Of a stretch of 64,000 nt of DNA, positions 28,465-40,705 are shown one piece after another. The stretch's first letter is position 1. Every line of letters begins with the position of its first letter. Location: assembly GCA_029562975.1 (NCBI GenBank), contig JAKQTR010000038.1, forward strand, positions 434,001-498,000, given 5' to 3'. The notes under the pieces are model-generated. The model was not told the DNA's origin, made no database searches, and saw nothing but the letters and a program-made list of their open reading frames with translations. A program made the translations under genes and the position numbers. This DNA is from Acidobacteriota bacterium. Lineage in GTDB: Bacteria; Acidobacteriota; Vicinamibacteria; Vicinamibacterales; JAKQTR01.

Positions 28465-29649
28465 ATGAAGCGCCTCGCCTTCGCCGTCGTCGCCATCCTC
28501 ATGGGCTTCTTCGCAGGCCTGGTCATGACCGGCCGGCTGCACCGCGCGCCGGCGGGCGAGGTCGCGGCGGCCGCGCAACCCGGCGGCGGCGATCAGGCCG
28601 CCGCCCCGGCCGGCGCCGGCGCCCGCGCCGCTGCCGGCCTGCCCGACTTCACGGCCGTCGCCGACCGCGCCGTCGGCGCGGTGACGAACATCTCCTCGGC
28701 GCAGGTGGTCCGCTCGTCGAACTCGCCGTTCGCCAACGATCCGTTCTTCCGCTACTTCTTCGGCGACGACATGGACCTGTTCGGCGGGCGCGACCGGCGC
28801 GAGGCCAGCCTCGGGTCGGGCGTGGTCGTGTCGAGCGACGGCTACATCCTCACCAACAACCACGTCGTCGGCAGCGACACCGCGGAGATCACGGTGGCGC
28901 TCGCGGACAAGCGCGAACTGCGCGCCGACCTGGTCGGCACGGATCCCTACACCGACATCGCGCTGCTGAAGGTCCGCGCAACGGGGCTGCCGACCATCCC
29001 GTGGGGCGATTCGTCCAGGCTCAAAGTGGCCGAGTGGGTCCTCGCCATCGGCAACCCGTTCCAGCTCAATCAGACCGTCACCCTCGGCATCGTGTCCGCC
29101 GTCGGGCGGGCCAACGTCGGCGTGGCGGCCTACGAGGACTTCATCCAGACGGACGCCGCCATCAACCCGGGGAACTCGGGAGGCGCCCTGATCAACGCGC
29201 GCGGCGAGCTCGTCGGCATCAATACGGCCATCTACAGCCAGAGCGGCGGCTACCAGGGCGTGGGGTTCGCCGTGCCGAGCAACCTCGCGCGGCGGGTGAT
29301 GACCGATCTCATCAGGTACGGCGAGGTGCGGCGCGGCTCGCTCGGATACCTCCAGGTGCGCGAGATGAACGAGTCGCTCGCGCAGCAACTGGGCCTCCCG
29401 GCGGCCAAGGGTGTGCTTGTCGAGCGCATGGCGCGCGACTCGGCGGCCTACGACGCCGGCATCCGCCCCGGCGACGTGATCGTGTCCTTCAACCGGAAGA
29501 GCGTCGAAGACAGCGGCCAGCTGCTGAGGCTGATTGCCGACTCCCCCATCGGCAGCAGCGTGACCGTGGGCGCCTACCGCGACGGCCGCATGATCGAGCT
29601 CAAGGCCCAGGTCGGCGCGATGCGGCAGCGGACGACGGCGAGAAGGTAG
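28465..29649 (+). CDS. HtrA/DegQ-type serine protease
   Basis: Periplasmic protein-quality protease. Its 394 residues have an N-terminal membrane anchor or signal (AFAVVAILMGFFAGLVMTG), a trypsin-like domain with the triad His133 (TNNHVV), Asp164 (TDIAL) and Ser238 (NPGNSGGAL), and one PDZ domain (GYLQVREMNESLAQQLGL to about 385). One PDZ makes it DegS/HhoB-like in form. It is co-transcribed with hsp20. The last 50 bp overlap the end of the convergent mpg gene. Confidence 0.95.
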   Translation: MKRLAFAVVAILMGFFAGLVMTGRLHRAPAGEVAAAAQPGGGDQAAAPAGAGARAAAGLPDFTAVADRAVGAVTNISSAQVVRSSNSPFANDPFFRYFFGDDMDLFGGRDRREASLGSGVVVSSDGYILTNNHVVGSDTAEITVALADKRELRADLVGTDPYTDIALLKVRATGLPTIPWGDSSRLKVAEWVLAIGNPFQLNQTVTLGIVSAVGRANVGVAAYEDFIQTDAAINPGNSGGALINARGELVGINTAIYSQSGGYQGVGFAVPSNLARRVMTDLIRYGEVRRGSLGYLQVREMNESLAQQLGLPAAKGVLVERMARDSAAYDAGIRPGDVIVSFNRKSVEDSGQLLRLIADSPIGSSVTVGAYRDGRMIELKAQVGAMRQRTTARR

Positions 29650-30298
29650 ACGCCGCGGGGCTCCCGGCCGCGACGCACCGCCACGCGAGATCCGTCCCCG
29701 AGCGGATGCCGATGCGCGGCGTCCACACGACGTCGTCCACCGGCACGCCGCGATCCTCGATCCAGAGCCCCGCCCCGTTTCGACCCGCCCGCTTCGTGAG
29801 ATCCGCGCGGTTCTCGGCGAGGGTGATCCCGAGGGCCCTGGCGAGGTTGCCGGGGCCGCGGCACAGGTGATGGGCCGGCAGTGCGCGGGCACTGCCCCGG
29901 CGCCGCGCCCCGCCGGGCCCGCGGCCGACGCGGCGGCGGCGCATCAGGTCTACGCCCTCGATCGGCTCGAGGGCCCGGATGAGCACGGCGGCCGGGAAGC
30001 CGCGCCGCTCGGTCACGGCGTTCACCAGGTAGTGCATGCCGTAGGTGAAATAGACGTAGGCGCGGCCAGGCGCGCCGTAGAGCGGCTGGTTGCGCGGCGT
30101 GGGGCCGGACGCGGCGTGGCAGGCGGGGTCCGACTCGCCGATGTACGCTTCCGTTTCGACGATCAGGCCCGACGCCAGCCCCTCGGCGTCCCGGCGCACG
30201 AGCACCTTGCCCAGCAGGTCGCGGGCCACCTCGAGCGTGGGGCGCTCGTAGAACGTCCGCGGCAGCGGGCGCGGGCCGCCGGGCCGCCTCCCGCTCAT
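29600..30298 (-). CDS. 3-methyladenine DNA glycosylase, AAG/MPG family
   Basis: Removes alkylated purines in base-excision repair. The protein has 232 residues, slightly longer than usual. The N-terminal TFYERPTLEVARDLLGKVLV and the catalytic centre GLIVETEAYIGESDPACHA (Glu50 as the water-activating base) are present, with YVYFTYGMHYLVNAV and the GPGNLARALGIT motif. The C-terminus beyond RIGIRSGTDLAWRC is low complexity and encoded opposite the htrA end. It overlaps the HEAT gene by ATGA, so it belongs to the uvrA operon: two DNA-repair systems together. Confidence 0.93.
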   Translation of the reverse strand: MSGRRPGGPRPLPRTFYERPTLEVARDLLGKVLVRRDAEGLASGLIVETEAYIGESDPACHAASGPTPRNQPLYGAPGRAYVYFTYGMHYLVNAVTERRGFPAAVLIRALEPIEGVDLMRRRRVGRGPGGARRRGSARALPAHHLCRGPGNLARALGITLAENRADLTKRAGRNGAGLWIEDRGVPVDDVVWTPRIGIRSGTDLAWRCVAAGSPAASTFSPSSAAASRRPGP

Positions 30299-31631
30299 CG
30301 CGCCCGCGGCGCCGCCCTGTCCCGGGGCACCAGCCGCTTCTGCGATCGCTCGGCGGCCGCCGCCACCAGGTCGGCGCGATCCGCCGCCAGTGCCGCGAGC
30401 GTCTCGAGCGACGCCTGCGACCCGGTGATGCCGAGCACCTCCGCGATGCCCGCGCGCACCTTCTGGTCCTTGTTTGCCGCCAGCGCGGCCAGCTCCGCGG
30501 CCGCCGGCGGCCCGAGTTCGACGAGGTAGTCGAACGTGTCCGACTCGAGCAGCGAGTACTTGAACCCCTCGACGAGCTTGGGCAACTGGCTGTAGTCCCG
30601 GTTCAGGGCGCGGGCGAACGCCCGCGCGTACGTCACGTACGGCGACTGGTCCCGCCCCGTCCGCGACTCCATCTCCCTCATCGCGGCCTCGTCGCCCGTC
30701 CGGCCGATGCCCTCGATGGCGAGCCGGCGGATATGCGCCTCCCGGTGCCCGAGCTGGGCCAGGAACACGGGCAGGCTGCCCGGATGCGCGATCTTGGCCA
30801 GCGCGTCGAGAGCCGTCATCCCCTCGACGCCTTTCTTGTAATAGTTGTACAGGTCGGTGAGCGACTGCACCCCTCGCTCGTACCGCATCTCGCCCAGCGC
30901 GCCCATCGACGCCAGGCGCACGTCCTCGTCCGGGTCGTTCATGCCGACCACGATCTGGTCGCCCACCTCGGTGCGCTGAGCCGTCAACTCGGGGCTGGCG
31001 CCGGGGCTCTGGCGGGCGGCGCCCATCAGGCGCCCGAGCGCGTGCGTGGCGGCCAGGCGCATCAGGGGGTCGGGCTCGCGCAGGATGGCCATCAGGGCGT
31101 TGACCGCGGCCCGTCCGTCGGGAAACTGGCCCTGCCTGACGAGAGGCCGCCCGAGCACGGCCAGCGCGTACGCAGCATCGAAGCGAATGCGGAGGTTGGG
31201 CGAGGCCGCCGCGCCGATGAGGCCCCGGATGACTTCCGGCGGGGCGAGGTTGGGGATGGTGACCCCTTCGCGCTGGACGAAGGCGTAAAGCGGCAGGGTG
31301 GCGCCCTTCTCGCGGATGAGGCCGCGCCCGAACTCGCGCGTGTGCCGCTCGTCCACCAGGTACATGGACACGAGCCCCTCGATGGCGGCGGCGCGCACCC
31401 GGTCGTCGGGGTCCGCCAGGAGCGGCGCGATCGCGGGCGCCGCCTCGAGGTACCCCGCTTCGCGCAGCAACTGGATTGCGCCCAGCCGCGCCTTCGCGTC
31501 GGGACTCTTGAGCGACTCGACGACCTGCTCGAAGGCGACCTGCCGGCCTTGCGGCGGCGCGGCAGCGGCCGCGGCGCCCGCCGGCAGCCACAGAAGGAGG
31601 CCGGCGACGATTCCGGCGAGAACCCGCTCGC

Positions 31632-31635
<4 letters not shown>
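30295..31635 (-). CDS. exported HEAT-repeat protein
   Basis: A 446-residue protein with a signal peptide (VLAGIVAGLLLWLPAGAAAAAA). At least eight HEAT or PBS-lyase-like repeats follow, such as AIQLLREAGYLEAAPAIAPL, IEGLVSMYLVDE, ATHALGRLM, SMGALGEM and AIEGIGRTGDEAAM. HEAT arrays are scaffolds; no catalytic motif is visible. It is translationally coupled at both ends (uvrA stop and mpg start, both ATGA). AlkC/AlkD glycosylases are also HEAT proteins, but a signal peptide argues against a DNA role here. Confidence 0.88.
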
Positions 31636-34595
<2,960 letters not shown>

Positions 34596-34646
34596 GTCGC
34601 GCCGCTGCCCTACTGTGCCGTCGTGAGGTGGACCCCTAAATCAACA

Positions 34647-34655
34647 ATCGTAGCA
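34647..34655 (-). promoter_or_regulatory. extended -10 promoter of the uvrA operon
   Basis: The minus strand reads TGTGCTACGAT, the same string as upstream of efp, about 50 nt before the uvrA ATG. Confidence 0.5.
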
Positions 34656-34676
34656 CACGGGCGCAGAAGCAGAGGG

Positions 34677-34770
34677 GATCGGGGGTTGAGGATCGGAGAC
34701 CGGGGATCGGAGACTGGGGATCGCGAACCGGGGATCGGGAACCGGGGATTGGCGACCGGGGATTGGGGGG
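34677..34770. repeat. long degenerate heptad tandem repeat
   Basis: About twelve consecutive 7-mers of the form GATCGGA, GACCGGG, GATCGGA, GACTGGG, GATCGCG, AACCGGG, GATCGGG and so on. They alternate in pairs, so the higher-order unit is 14 bp. The array fills the space between the uvrA promoter and the end of the C69 peptidase gene and is the longest of its kind here. Confidence 0.8.
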
Positions 34771-34793
34771 CCGGCGGCCAGCCGCCGGCCCCC
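34766..34793 (-). terminator. GC hairpin downstream of the C69 peptidase gene
   Basis: A 13-bp perfect inverted repeat (GGGGGCCGGCGGC and its complement) separated by only CA, so about 11-12 bp can pair. It lies 20 nt after the peptidase stop. No U-tract. Confidence 0.45.
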
Positions 34794-34813
34794 GGCCCCC
34801 CGCCCCCCGGCTC

Positions 34814-36442
34814 TCAGAAGAGGTTGGTGTACTTGCTCCAGAGGTCCTCCGCCAGCTTCCAGTAGGCGTCGACGGCGCCGTTGGCGACCTCGTGCGAGTA
34901 CTTCGTCAGGAACACGCGAGCCTTCGCCGGGTCCTGCTGGTAGAGGGCCAGCGCTTCCGCTTCGACCGCTGCCTGGTTCGCCCAGGCCTTGTCCTCGATG
35001 GGCCGCCAGACGGCTTCGATGTCCTTCACCATCGGCTGCCAGCGAAGGAACGCGAGCTGGCTGACCTGTCGGAACGCCCACCACGCCGAGTCGCGCCGGA
35101 ACTTCGTCCGCCCGTCCACCATGTAGCGCTCCGGCATCTGCTCGATGCCGATGTAGAACGGCGTGTGCGGCGTCGTCACCGGGTTGTCGTACCCGAGCCA
35201 GACGACGCCGCCGATGGGATCCGGCAGCCACTTCCGCGACTGGGTGATCTGGAGATAGGTCGCGCGCTTGCAGGCGATCGTCCGCTCGGGGGTGACGTTG
35301 AAGAGCTCGAGGTAGTCGTTGTTCATGAACGGCGTGGCCACCGGGCTCTTCGTCGCCTTCCCCGACGCATCGACCTTCCACAGGCTGCGCGTCACGTCGA
35401 AGGGCGTGCCCTCGTAGGCGTCCCGGAAGATGTCGAGCACGTCCCTGACCGACAGCTTCTTCTCGGGCTTCACCGAGATCGGGTAGTGCTCGGAGTTCGG
35501 ATCCAGCCGCAGCGACGGCGCGATGCGGCTCAGAGCGCGCCATTCGCGGCGCCGGCTCCCCAGCGCGCTGCGCGTGCCGTACACCGTGCAGAACTCGAAG
35601 GCTTCGCCGCTCGACGGGCTCCACCAGCCCAACTCCTCGGCCAGCGAGTAGACGTTGGACGACGCCAGGTACCGATCCGGGTCCTTCAGATCGATTCTCC
35701 GGATGCGCGGGGCGTTCGCCGACACCGATACCTCGTCGTCCGGGATCCGCACCGCCGCCCAGACCGCGCCTTTCTTGCCGCGCCCCGGCCCGAGGATTTC
35801 GAACAACCAGACCTCGTCCTTGTCCGCGAAGGTGAAGGCCTCGCCCCAGTCGTTGTAGCCGTGCTCCTTCGTCAGGGCGTCGGCGATGCGGATGGCCTCG
35901 CGCGCGGTCTTCGCCCGCTCGAGCACCAGGCGGTACAGCTCCGGGCAGTCGATGATGCCGGCCTCGCTCCTCAGCTCGCGCTTGCCCCCGAAGGTGGTCT
36001 CCCCGATTGCGAGCTGGTGCTCGTTCATGATCGGGTAGGCCGCGTTCAGGTACTTGTGGGTGCGCGCCGCCTGCGGGATCTCGCCGGCCGGGACGCGGTC
36101 GGGATCGTTCGGGCCCTTGGATTCCTTCGGATCCATCCAGACTACGGCCATTGCGCCCGGCTTGTGCGACTGGGCGGGCACGATGTCCATCCACGTGCGG
36201 TCGGTGTTGCTGTCGCACGAATGCGAGGTCATCGTCGAGCCGTCCGCCGACGCGGCCTTGCCGACGAGGATGCTCGTGCAGCCCTCGCACTCGCAGAACT
36301 GGCCGTCGGCCTGCGCGGCGGAGCCGGCGGATGAGCCGGGCGCCTGGCCGTCGAGGACGAGGCCGGGCTGGAGCCAGAGCAGCGCGCCGGCGGCGGCGCC
36401 CAGGAGCAGGTGGCGGAGGCGGAGACGGGGTCTCGTGGACAT
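34814..36442 (-). CDS. peptidase family C69 dipeptidase, exported
   Basis: An Ntn-hydrolase dipeptidase of 542 residues, a normal size. A signal peptide (LLLGAAAGALLWLQPGLVLDG) and a short Cys-rich propeptide precede the expected nucleophile in CTSILVGKAASADGSTM, whose pattern C-T-x-I-x-V-G-K-x-A-S-x-D-G-S is diagnostic. Downstream, GAMAVVWMDP, IMNEHQLAIGETTFGG and EILGPGRGKKGAVWAA follow the family. Family members cleave dipeptides with broad specificity. It is a monocistronic leftward gene between hairpins. Confidence 0.92.
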   Translation of the reverse strand: MSTRPRLRLRHLLLGAAAGALLWLQPGLVLDGQAPGSSAGSAAQADGQFCECEGCTSILVGKAASADGSTMTSHSCDSNTDRTWMDIVPAQSHKPGAMAVVWMDPKESKGPNDPDRVPAGEIPQAARTHKYLNAAYPIMNEHQLAIGETTFGGKRELRSEAGIIDCPELYRLVLERAKTAREAIRIADALTKEHGYNDWGEAFTFADKDEVWLFEILGPGRGKKGAVWAAVRIPDDEVSVSANAPRIRRIDLKDPDRYLASSNVYSLAEELGWWSPSSGEAFEFCTVYGTRSALGSRRREWRALSRIAPSLRLDPNSEHYPISVKPEKKLSVRDVLDIFRDAYEGTPFDVTRSLWKVDASGKATKSPVATPFMNNDYLELFNVTPERTIACKRATYLQITQSRKWLPDPIGGVVWLGYDNPVTTPHTPFYIGIEQMPERYMVDGRTKFRRDSAWWAFRQVSQLAFLRWQPMVKDIEAVWRPIEDKAWANQAAVEAEALALYQQDPAKARVFLTKYSHEVANGAVDAYWKLAEDLWSKYTNLF

Positions 36443-36501
36443 GGGATCGTTCCCTCGGAAGCGGGCCGGAGCCCTGGCGCCGAGAGGATACCACGTCCAA
36501 C

Positions 36502-36541
36502 CGCGGGGTCAGATCCGCAGATCCGCGGATCCGGCCCCGCG
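36502..36541 (-). terminator. hairpin next to the DUF5916 gene stop
   Basis: CGCGGGG pairs with CCCCGCG across a 26-nt loop that itself contains the palindrome GATCCGCGGATC. It begins one base after the stop codon of the leftward DUF5916 gene. No U-tract. Confidence 0.4.
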
Positions 36542-36542
36542 A

Positions 36543-38915
36543 TCAGCGGCGGAGCATGTAGGCGAGCTTGACGAAGAACCCGTCGGTCGTGCGCCTGTAC
36601 CCGGGCGCGTTGTAGAGGGTCGGGTCCTTCGCGAGGCTGCTGCCGTAGCCGAAGAACGCCACCGTCCCCGGCGTCGGTTCGAACGAGACCAGCCAGTCCG
36701 TCCGCAGCCCCTTCGACGAGGTTCGGCCGGCCGGCGCGCCGCCGATGCAGATGGGCGCATGGGTGAACGGATCCTGGAGCGCAGAGCGGCGCGCGTGCTC
36801 GTACTCGGTGACGACGCGGAAGAAGAGCGAGCGGCGCGGCTGGTACTCGAGCTTGAGCCTCGGGATCGTGGACTGCGCGTACTCGGAGCCGTCCCAGTCG
36901 CGCGTGATGCGCCGGACCGCCAGGCTGCCCTCGATCCGGATCGACGCCGTCGGGCGGAGCCCCAGCATGGCGCTGGCGCTCGTCTGCGTCCCGTCCGAGG
37001 CCTCGGCGTAGATCGGCGTGCCGGCGCGTCCCGCGGCCAGACTGACGTTCAGGAACCGGAACACGGGCGTCGTCAGCGTGTACATGCCGCCCCAGTTCGT
37101 GACGCCGTCCGGCACGACGAACGGGCGCACAGAGCCGCCGGGGCCGGACACCGCGTAGGAGGCGTACATCTCCGGCTCGAAGTGCGCGAACGTGCGGCTC
37201 ATCCACGCGCCGAGGTTCCATCCGCCGCGCAGCGTCGCGCTCAGGTTCAGCGAGTCGGTGCCTTCGAGCGGCCGCGTCTTCAGGAAGTCCCGGTACAGCC
37301 AGATCCGGTCCGGGCCGAAGAAGACGGAGACGTTCTGCAGCAGCGCGCCCTGGCTCCCGTAGGCCGAAAGCCGGTTGGTCGCACGGACCTCGACGATGTT
37401 GCTGCGCGGCACGTAGCCTGTCTGCGTCTCGAAGCTCGTCCCGTACCCGAGGAGCTTGTAGTTGAACCCCCACTGCCGCGCCGTCCGGTCGAACTCCGCC
37501 GTCCACATCGGGGCGCTGCGCGTCACGCCGCCCGACTCGGTCCACGATCCGCCGGCCTGGCCCAGCAGGTAGTACAGCTTCTTGAAGACGATGCGCGCGT
37601 CGGCGGCAAGGACGCGGTTGTAGCCCGACGGCCCGCTGCGGTCCGTGAACGTGACGCCGGCCAGGGAGTCGGTCCCGATGTCGCGGCGGACCCGGCCGAC
37701 TGTGACCCAGGCATGGCCGTCGCCCGTGTCGTCGGCGGCGGCGAGAAGCGCGACGCCTGTCCTGCCGAGCTTCCCGGTCACCTTCGCCCCGGCCGCCGGG
37801 TTCGCGATCCGGCGCGTATAGACCAGGCGGCCGGGCGTCGCGAACAGCTCGATGCCCTCGAGGAAGAAGGGCCGCTTCTCGTCGTAGTAGAGGGCGAATC
37901 GCTCGTTCACCGTGACCTGCGCCGCGTCCGACTCGACCTGGCTGAAATCGGGGTTGGCCGTCGCGTCGAGCGACACGTTCGTGAACCCGAGGCGGACGTT
38001 GGCGCCCGGACCGAACGCCGTGCGGCCGCGGGCGAATCGCCCGCCGGCCCCGAGCGCGCCCTCGTTGGACGCCGTGATGAAGGGCTGGATCTCCGTGACC
38101 GTGCCGCGCTGGAGATCGTACAGGCCCTCCATCGTCCCGCCCTGGGCCAGGAAGCTCGCGATGCGCTTCGCGTCGGTCCAGGTCTCCTGGCGGCCTGCGC
38201 GCTGGGTCTTCCGGGCGACGTTGATCCCCCAGGTCATCGGCCCGCCGCTCGGGTAGCGCAGGCTCTTGAACGGGATGCGCACCTCGACGGTGTAGCCCTC
38301 GGGGGTGAGGCGGCCCTTCGAGTCGAACTGGTAGTCCGGGCTCAGGTCCACCGTGCCCGACATCATGCCCGCGGCGCCCGGCCCGTGCATGTAGCCCGCG
38401 GTGAACGCGCCCTCGGTGTGGACGCCGTCCTCCTGCACCCCGAGCGGGTTGACGCCGAAGAGGAACGCCCGGCGGCGGTCGTTGAAGGTGTCGAGGAAGA
38501 TCCGCACCCAGTCGTCGTTGGCGATGTTGTCGCGGTCCGAGACGTTGGCGCGGACGGACCCGGGCTCCGAGTCGAAGGCGACAATGCCGATGTGGAGCGC
38601 CTTCGGCGAGTACCAGACGAGGACCTCCGTCCGCTCCGTCGCCGGCCGGCTGTCCACCGGCTGGTACTCGGAGAAGCCCCCCAGCCGCACCGCCCGCGAC
38701 CACGCCGGCTCGTCGAGGCGGCCGTCGATCGACACGACCTCGTCGATGCGCGGCACGACGAACGACGGCCCGCCCTTGCCGTCCACGATGCCGCCCGGGG
38801 CCGCCTGGTTCGGCGGCGCCTGCGATGGCGAAGCCTGCGGCGCGGGCGCCTGGACCGGAGGCGGAGGCGCCAGGGGATCGAGGAGGAGGCCGACGAGCAG
38901 GACCAGAGACACCAT
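36543..38915 (-). CDS. DUF5916 protein with carbohydrate-binding-family-9-like domain
   Basis: A 790-residue exported protein. A signal segment and a Pro/Gln/Ala linker lead into a CBM9-like beta domain (IDEVVSIDGRLDEPAWSRA, then WYSPKALHIGIVAFDSEP and WVRIFLDTFNDRRRAFLFGV). A long region of alternating beta strands follows (NVRLGFTNVSLDATANPDFS, RFALYYDEKRPFFLEG) and ends with a terminal aromatic-poor strand. The second part looks like an outer-membrane beta-barrel. The family is widespread in Bacteroidota and Acidobacteriota; its ligand is unknown. Confidence 0.88.
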   Translation of the reverse strand: MVSLVLLVGLLLDPLAPPPPVQAPAPQASPSQAPPNQAAPGGIVDGKGGPSFVVPRIDEVVSIDGRLDEPAWSRAVRLGGFSEYQPVDSRPATERTEVLVWYSPKALHIGIVAFDSEPGSVRANVSDRDNIANDDWVRIFLDTFNDRRRAFLFGVNPLGVQEDGVHTEGAFTAGYMHGPGAAGMMSGTVDLSPDYQFDSKGRLTPEGYTVEVRIPFKSLRYPSGGPMTWGINVARKTQRAGRQETWTDAKRIASFLAQGGTMEGLYDLQRGTVTEIQPFITASNEGALGAGGRFARGRTAFGPGANVRLGFTNVSLDATANPDFSQVESDAAQVTVNERFALYYDEKRPFFLEGIELFATPGRLVYTRRIANPAAGAKVTGKLGRTGVALLAAADDTGDGHAWVTVGRVRRDIGTDSLAGVTFTDRSGPSGYNRVLAADARIVFKKLYYLLGQAGGSWTESGGVTRSAPMWTAEFDRTARQWGFNYKLLGYGTSFETQTGYVPRSNIVEVRATNRLSAYGSQGALLQNVSVFFGPDRIWLYRDFLKTRPLEGTDSLNLSATLRGGWNLGAWMSRTFAHFEPEMYASYAVSGPGGSVRPFVVPDGVTNWGGMYTLTTPVFRFLNVSLAAGRAGTPIYAEASDGTQTSASAMLGLRPTASIRIEGSLAVRRITRDWDGSEYAQSTIPRLKLEYQPRRSLFFRVVTEYEHARRSALQDPFTHAPICIGGAPAGRTSSKGLRTDWLVSFEPTPGTVAFFGYGSSLAKDPTLYNAPGYRRTTDGFFVKLAYMLRR

Positions 38916-39066
38916 CGGTTTGGAATCCGGGGAATGCCGATCGCGCCCAGGCCGAGCGGAGCGGGCCTCCCAGTCTACGCGATTCCCAGGCCCGGTGTCA
39001 GCCGGGCCGCGGCGCCGGTGCGCACCTCGCAGGCCTGTGCGCTAGGATGAGGTGGAGTTGGCAACG

Positions 39067-39450
39067 ATGCCCTACCGGGTCCTGGCTGCGGCCGTCGTCC
39101 TGCTGCACCTCGCGTTCGTCGTGTTCGTGGTCGCCGGCGGTCTGCTCGTCCTTCGGCGGCGGTGGGCGGCGGCCGTGCACCTTCCCGCCGCCGCGTGGGG
39201 CGTTTTCGTCGAGTTCAGCGGCCGCATCTGCCCGCTGACGCCCCTCGAGAACCGCCTGCGCGCGCTCGGCGGCGGCGCGGCCTATTCGGGCGACTTCGTC
39301 GACCAGTACCTGATGCCGGTCCTCTACCCGCCCGGCCTCCGCCGCGGCGTCCAGGTCGCCCTCGGCCTCTTCGCCCTGGCCGTCAACGCCGCCGTGTACG
39401 CCTACGCCTGGCGGAGCGCCCGCCGGCGCAGGATGGGCGGGCGCCGGTGA
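39067..39450 (+). CDS. DUF2784 membrane protein
   Basis: A 127-residue protein with three or four membrane helices (VVLLHLAFVVFVVAGGLLVL, AVHLPAAAWGVFVEFSGRIC, VALGLFALAVNAAVYAYAW). It carries the DUF2784 signature CPLTPLENRLR followed by AYSGDFVDQYLMPVLYP. Function unknown. ATG 39067 is preferred with GGTGGAG about 9 nt upstream; an alternative GTG is at 39052. Confidence 0.9.
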   Translation: MPYRVLAAAVVLLHLAFVVFVVAGGLLVLRRRWAAAVHLPAAAWGVFVEFSGRICPLTPLENRLRALGGGAAYSGDFVDQYLMPVLYPPGLRRGVQVALGLFALAVNAAVYAYAWRSARRRRMGGRR

Positions 39451-39481
39451 CTGCGGGAGGACGCGGGCCCGCCGCGCCGCG

Positions 39482-40687
39482 CTAGCAGCCGCCGGCGATC
39501 TTCTTCTGCGGCTTCGGCGCCTTCGGCGCCTCCGCCTTGGCGCTCGCGATCATCTGCAGGATGTCGCCGCGCGCCTGCGTGCGGAACCGCGTGACGTCCG
39601 CGGCCCAGCGGCTGAGCCCCTCGACCGGGGCGGGCGGCTCGGCCCCGAGATACGCCGCCTGGAAGGCCGCGAAGCCGCCCTTCAGCACGACCGCGTTCTC
39701 GTAGCCCAGGTCGATCATCAGGCGGCTGGCGGCGTGCTCCTCGGCCTCCGTCTCCCCCACGATCACCTTCTTGACGTGCCTCGGCGACAGCACCGCCATC
39801 GCGTCATGGCCGAAGAACTGCCGGATGGGCAGGTTCTTCGCGCCCGGCAGCGACTGCCGCGCGAAGGCCTCGGGCGGCCGGATGTCCACCACCTGAACGC
39901 GCGGGTCGCGATCGACGAGCCGGTACGCCAGTTCGTCGATGTCCATCTTCTCGGCCGGGTGCGCCGCCAGGAACGCCGGGTCGGACGCGCGCGCGATCAT
40001 GCTCGTCTTGCGGTCGGGCAGGACCAGGAGCACGAGGCCGACCGCCAGCAGCGCCGCGCCGGCCGCCACGTGCCGCTTCGTCTTGAACTCGCTCGACGGC
40101 CCCGCCCCGCCCGCCACCTTCTTCTCGATGAGCGTGGTCACGGCGAACGCGGTCACAGCCACCACGATCAGCAGGAACGCGAAGAGCCCCTGCGACATGC
40201 CGAGCGAATCGAACACCTTGATGTCGCCGAGGGAGGTCGATTCGTAGAACCCCTTGTAGAGCGGGTAGAGCTCGCCGAAGCCGAACACGCCGATCGCGCC
40301 GCCCAGCACGAAGAACATCGCGTCGACCTTGCCGATGACGGCGGCGCACAGGCTCGTCCCGGGGCAGTAGCCGCCGAGGATGAAGCCCGCGCCCATGATG
40401 GCGCCGCCGACGATGGCCGGCGCCAGCCAGGTGGGGTTGACGAAGATGACGTCGAGGTCGAGCAGGCCGAAGTAGCCGAGCAGCAGGGTGCCGCTCATGG
40501 CCGTCACCGCCGCCGTGAAGAACACGCGCAGCACGGTGAAGTCGTAGCCGTAGAACACCCCGGCGAGCTTGCGGGACGAGGAGAAGCCCGCCTGCTCGAG
40601 TGTGACGCCGAAGCCCGTCCCGAGCAGGAACGCGATGACGAGGTTCAGCTCGTTCGAGATCAGGTCGGGCACGAACGGTCCCATCAT
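39482..40687 (-). CDS. YeeE/YedE sulfur transporter fused to a rhodanese domain without catalytic cysteine
   Basis: A 401-residue membrane protein. The first 225 residues are a YeeE/YedE permease half with the signature GGYCPGTSLC at 105-114; related TsuA imports thiosulfate. Residues about 248-345 are a rhodanese domain (DELAYRLVDRDPRVQVVDIR, LPGAKNLPI). The active-site loop, which normally starts with Cys, reads KVIVGETEAEEH (307-318), so sulfur transfer by persulfide is not expected. It ends in a Lys/Pro/Ala tail and a terminal Cys. It lies in the octaheme cytochrome operon; a role in binding or delivering a sulfur species is inferred. Confidence 0.88.
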   Translation of the reverse strand: MMGPFVPDLISNELNLVIAFLLGTGFGVTLEQAGFSSSRKLAGVFYGYDFTVLRVFFTAAVTAMSGTLLLGYFGLLDLDVIFVNPTWLAPAIVGGAIMGAGFILGGYCPGTSLCAAVIGKVDAMFFVLGGAIGVFGFGELYPLYKGFYESTSLGDIKVFDSLGMSQGLFAFLLIVVAVTAFAVTTLIEKKVAGGAGPSSEFKTKRHVAAGAALLAVGLVLLVLPDRKTSMIARASDPAFLAAHPAEKMDIDELAYRLVDRDPRVQVVDIRPPEAFARQSLPGAKNLPIRQFFGHDAMAVLSPRHVKKVIVGETEAEEHAASRLMIDLGYENAVVLKGGFAAFQAAYLGAEPPAPVEGLSRWAADVTRFRTQARGDILQMIASAKAEAPKAPKPQKKIAGGC

Positions 40688-40705
40688 GTGAGCGCCCTCC
40701 CCTGC

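Noticed and set aside
34677-34770. CRISPR array
   Set aside because: The repeats are contiguous 7-mers with no spacers and no cas genes are near.
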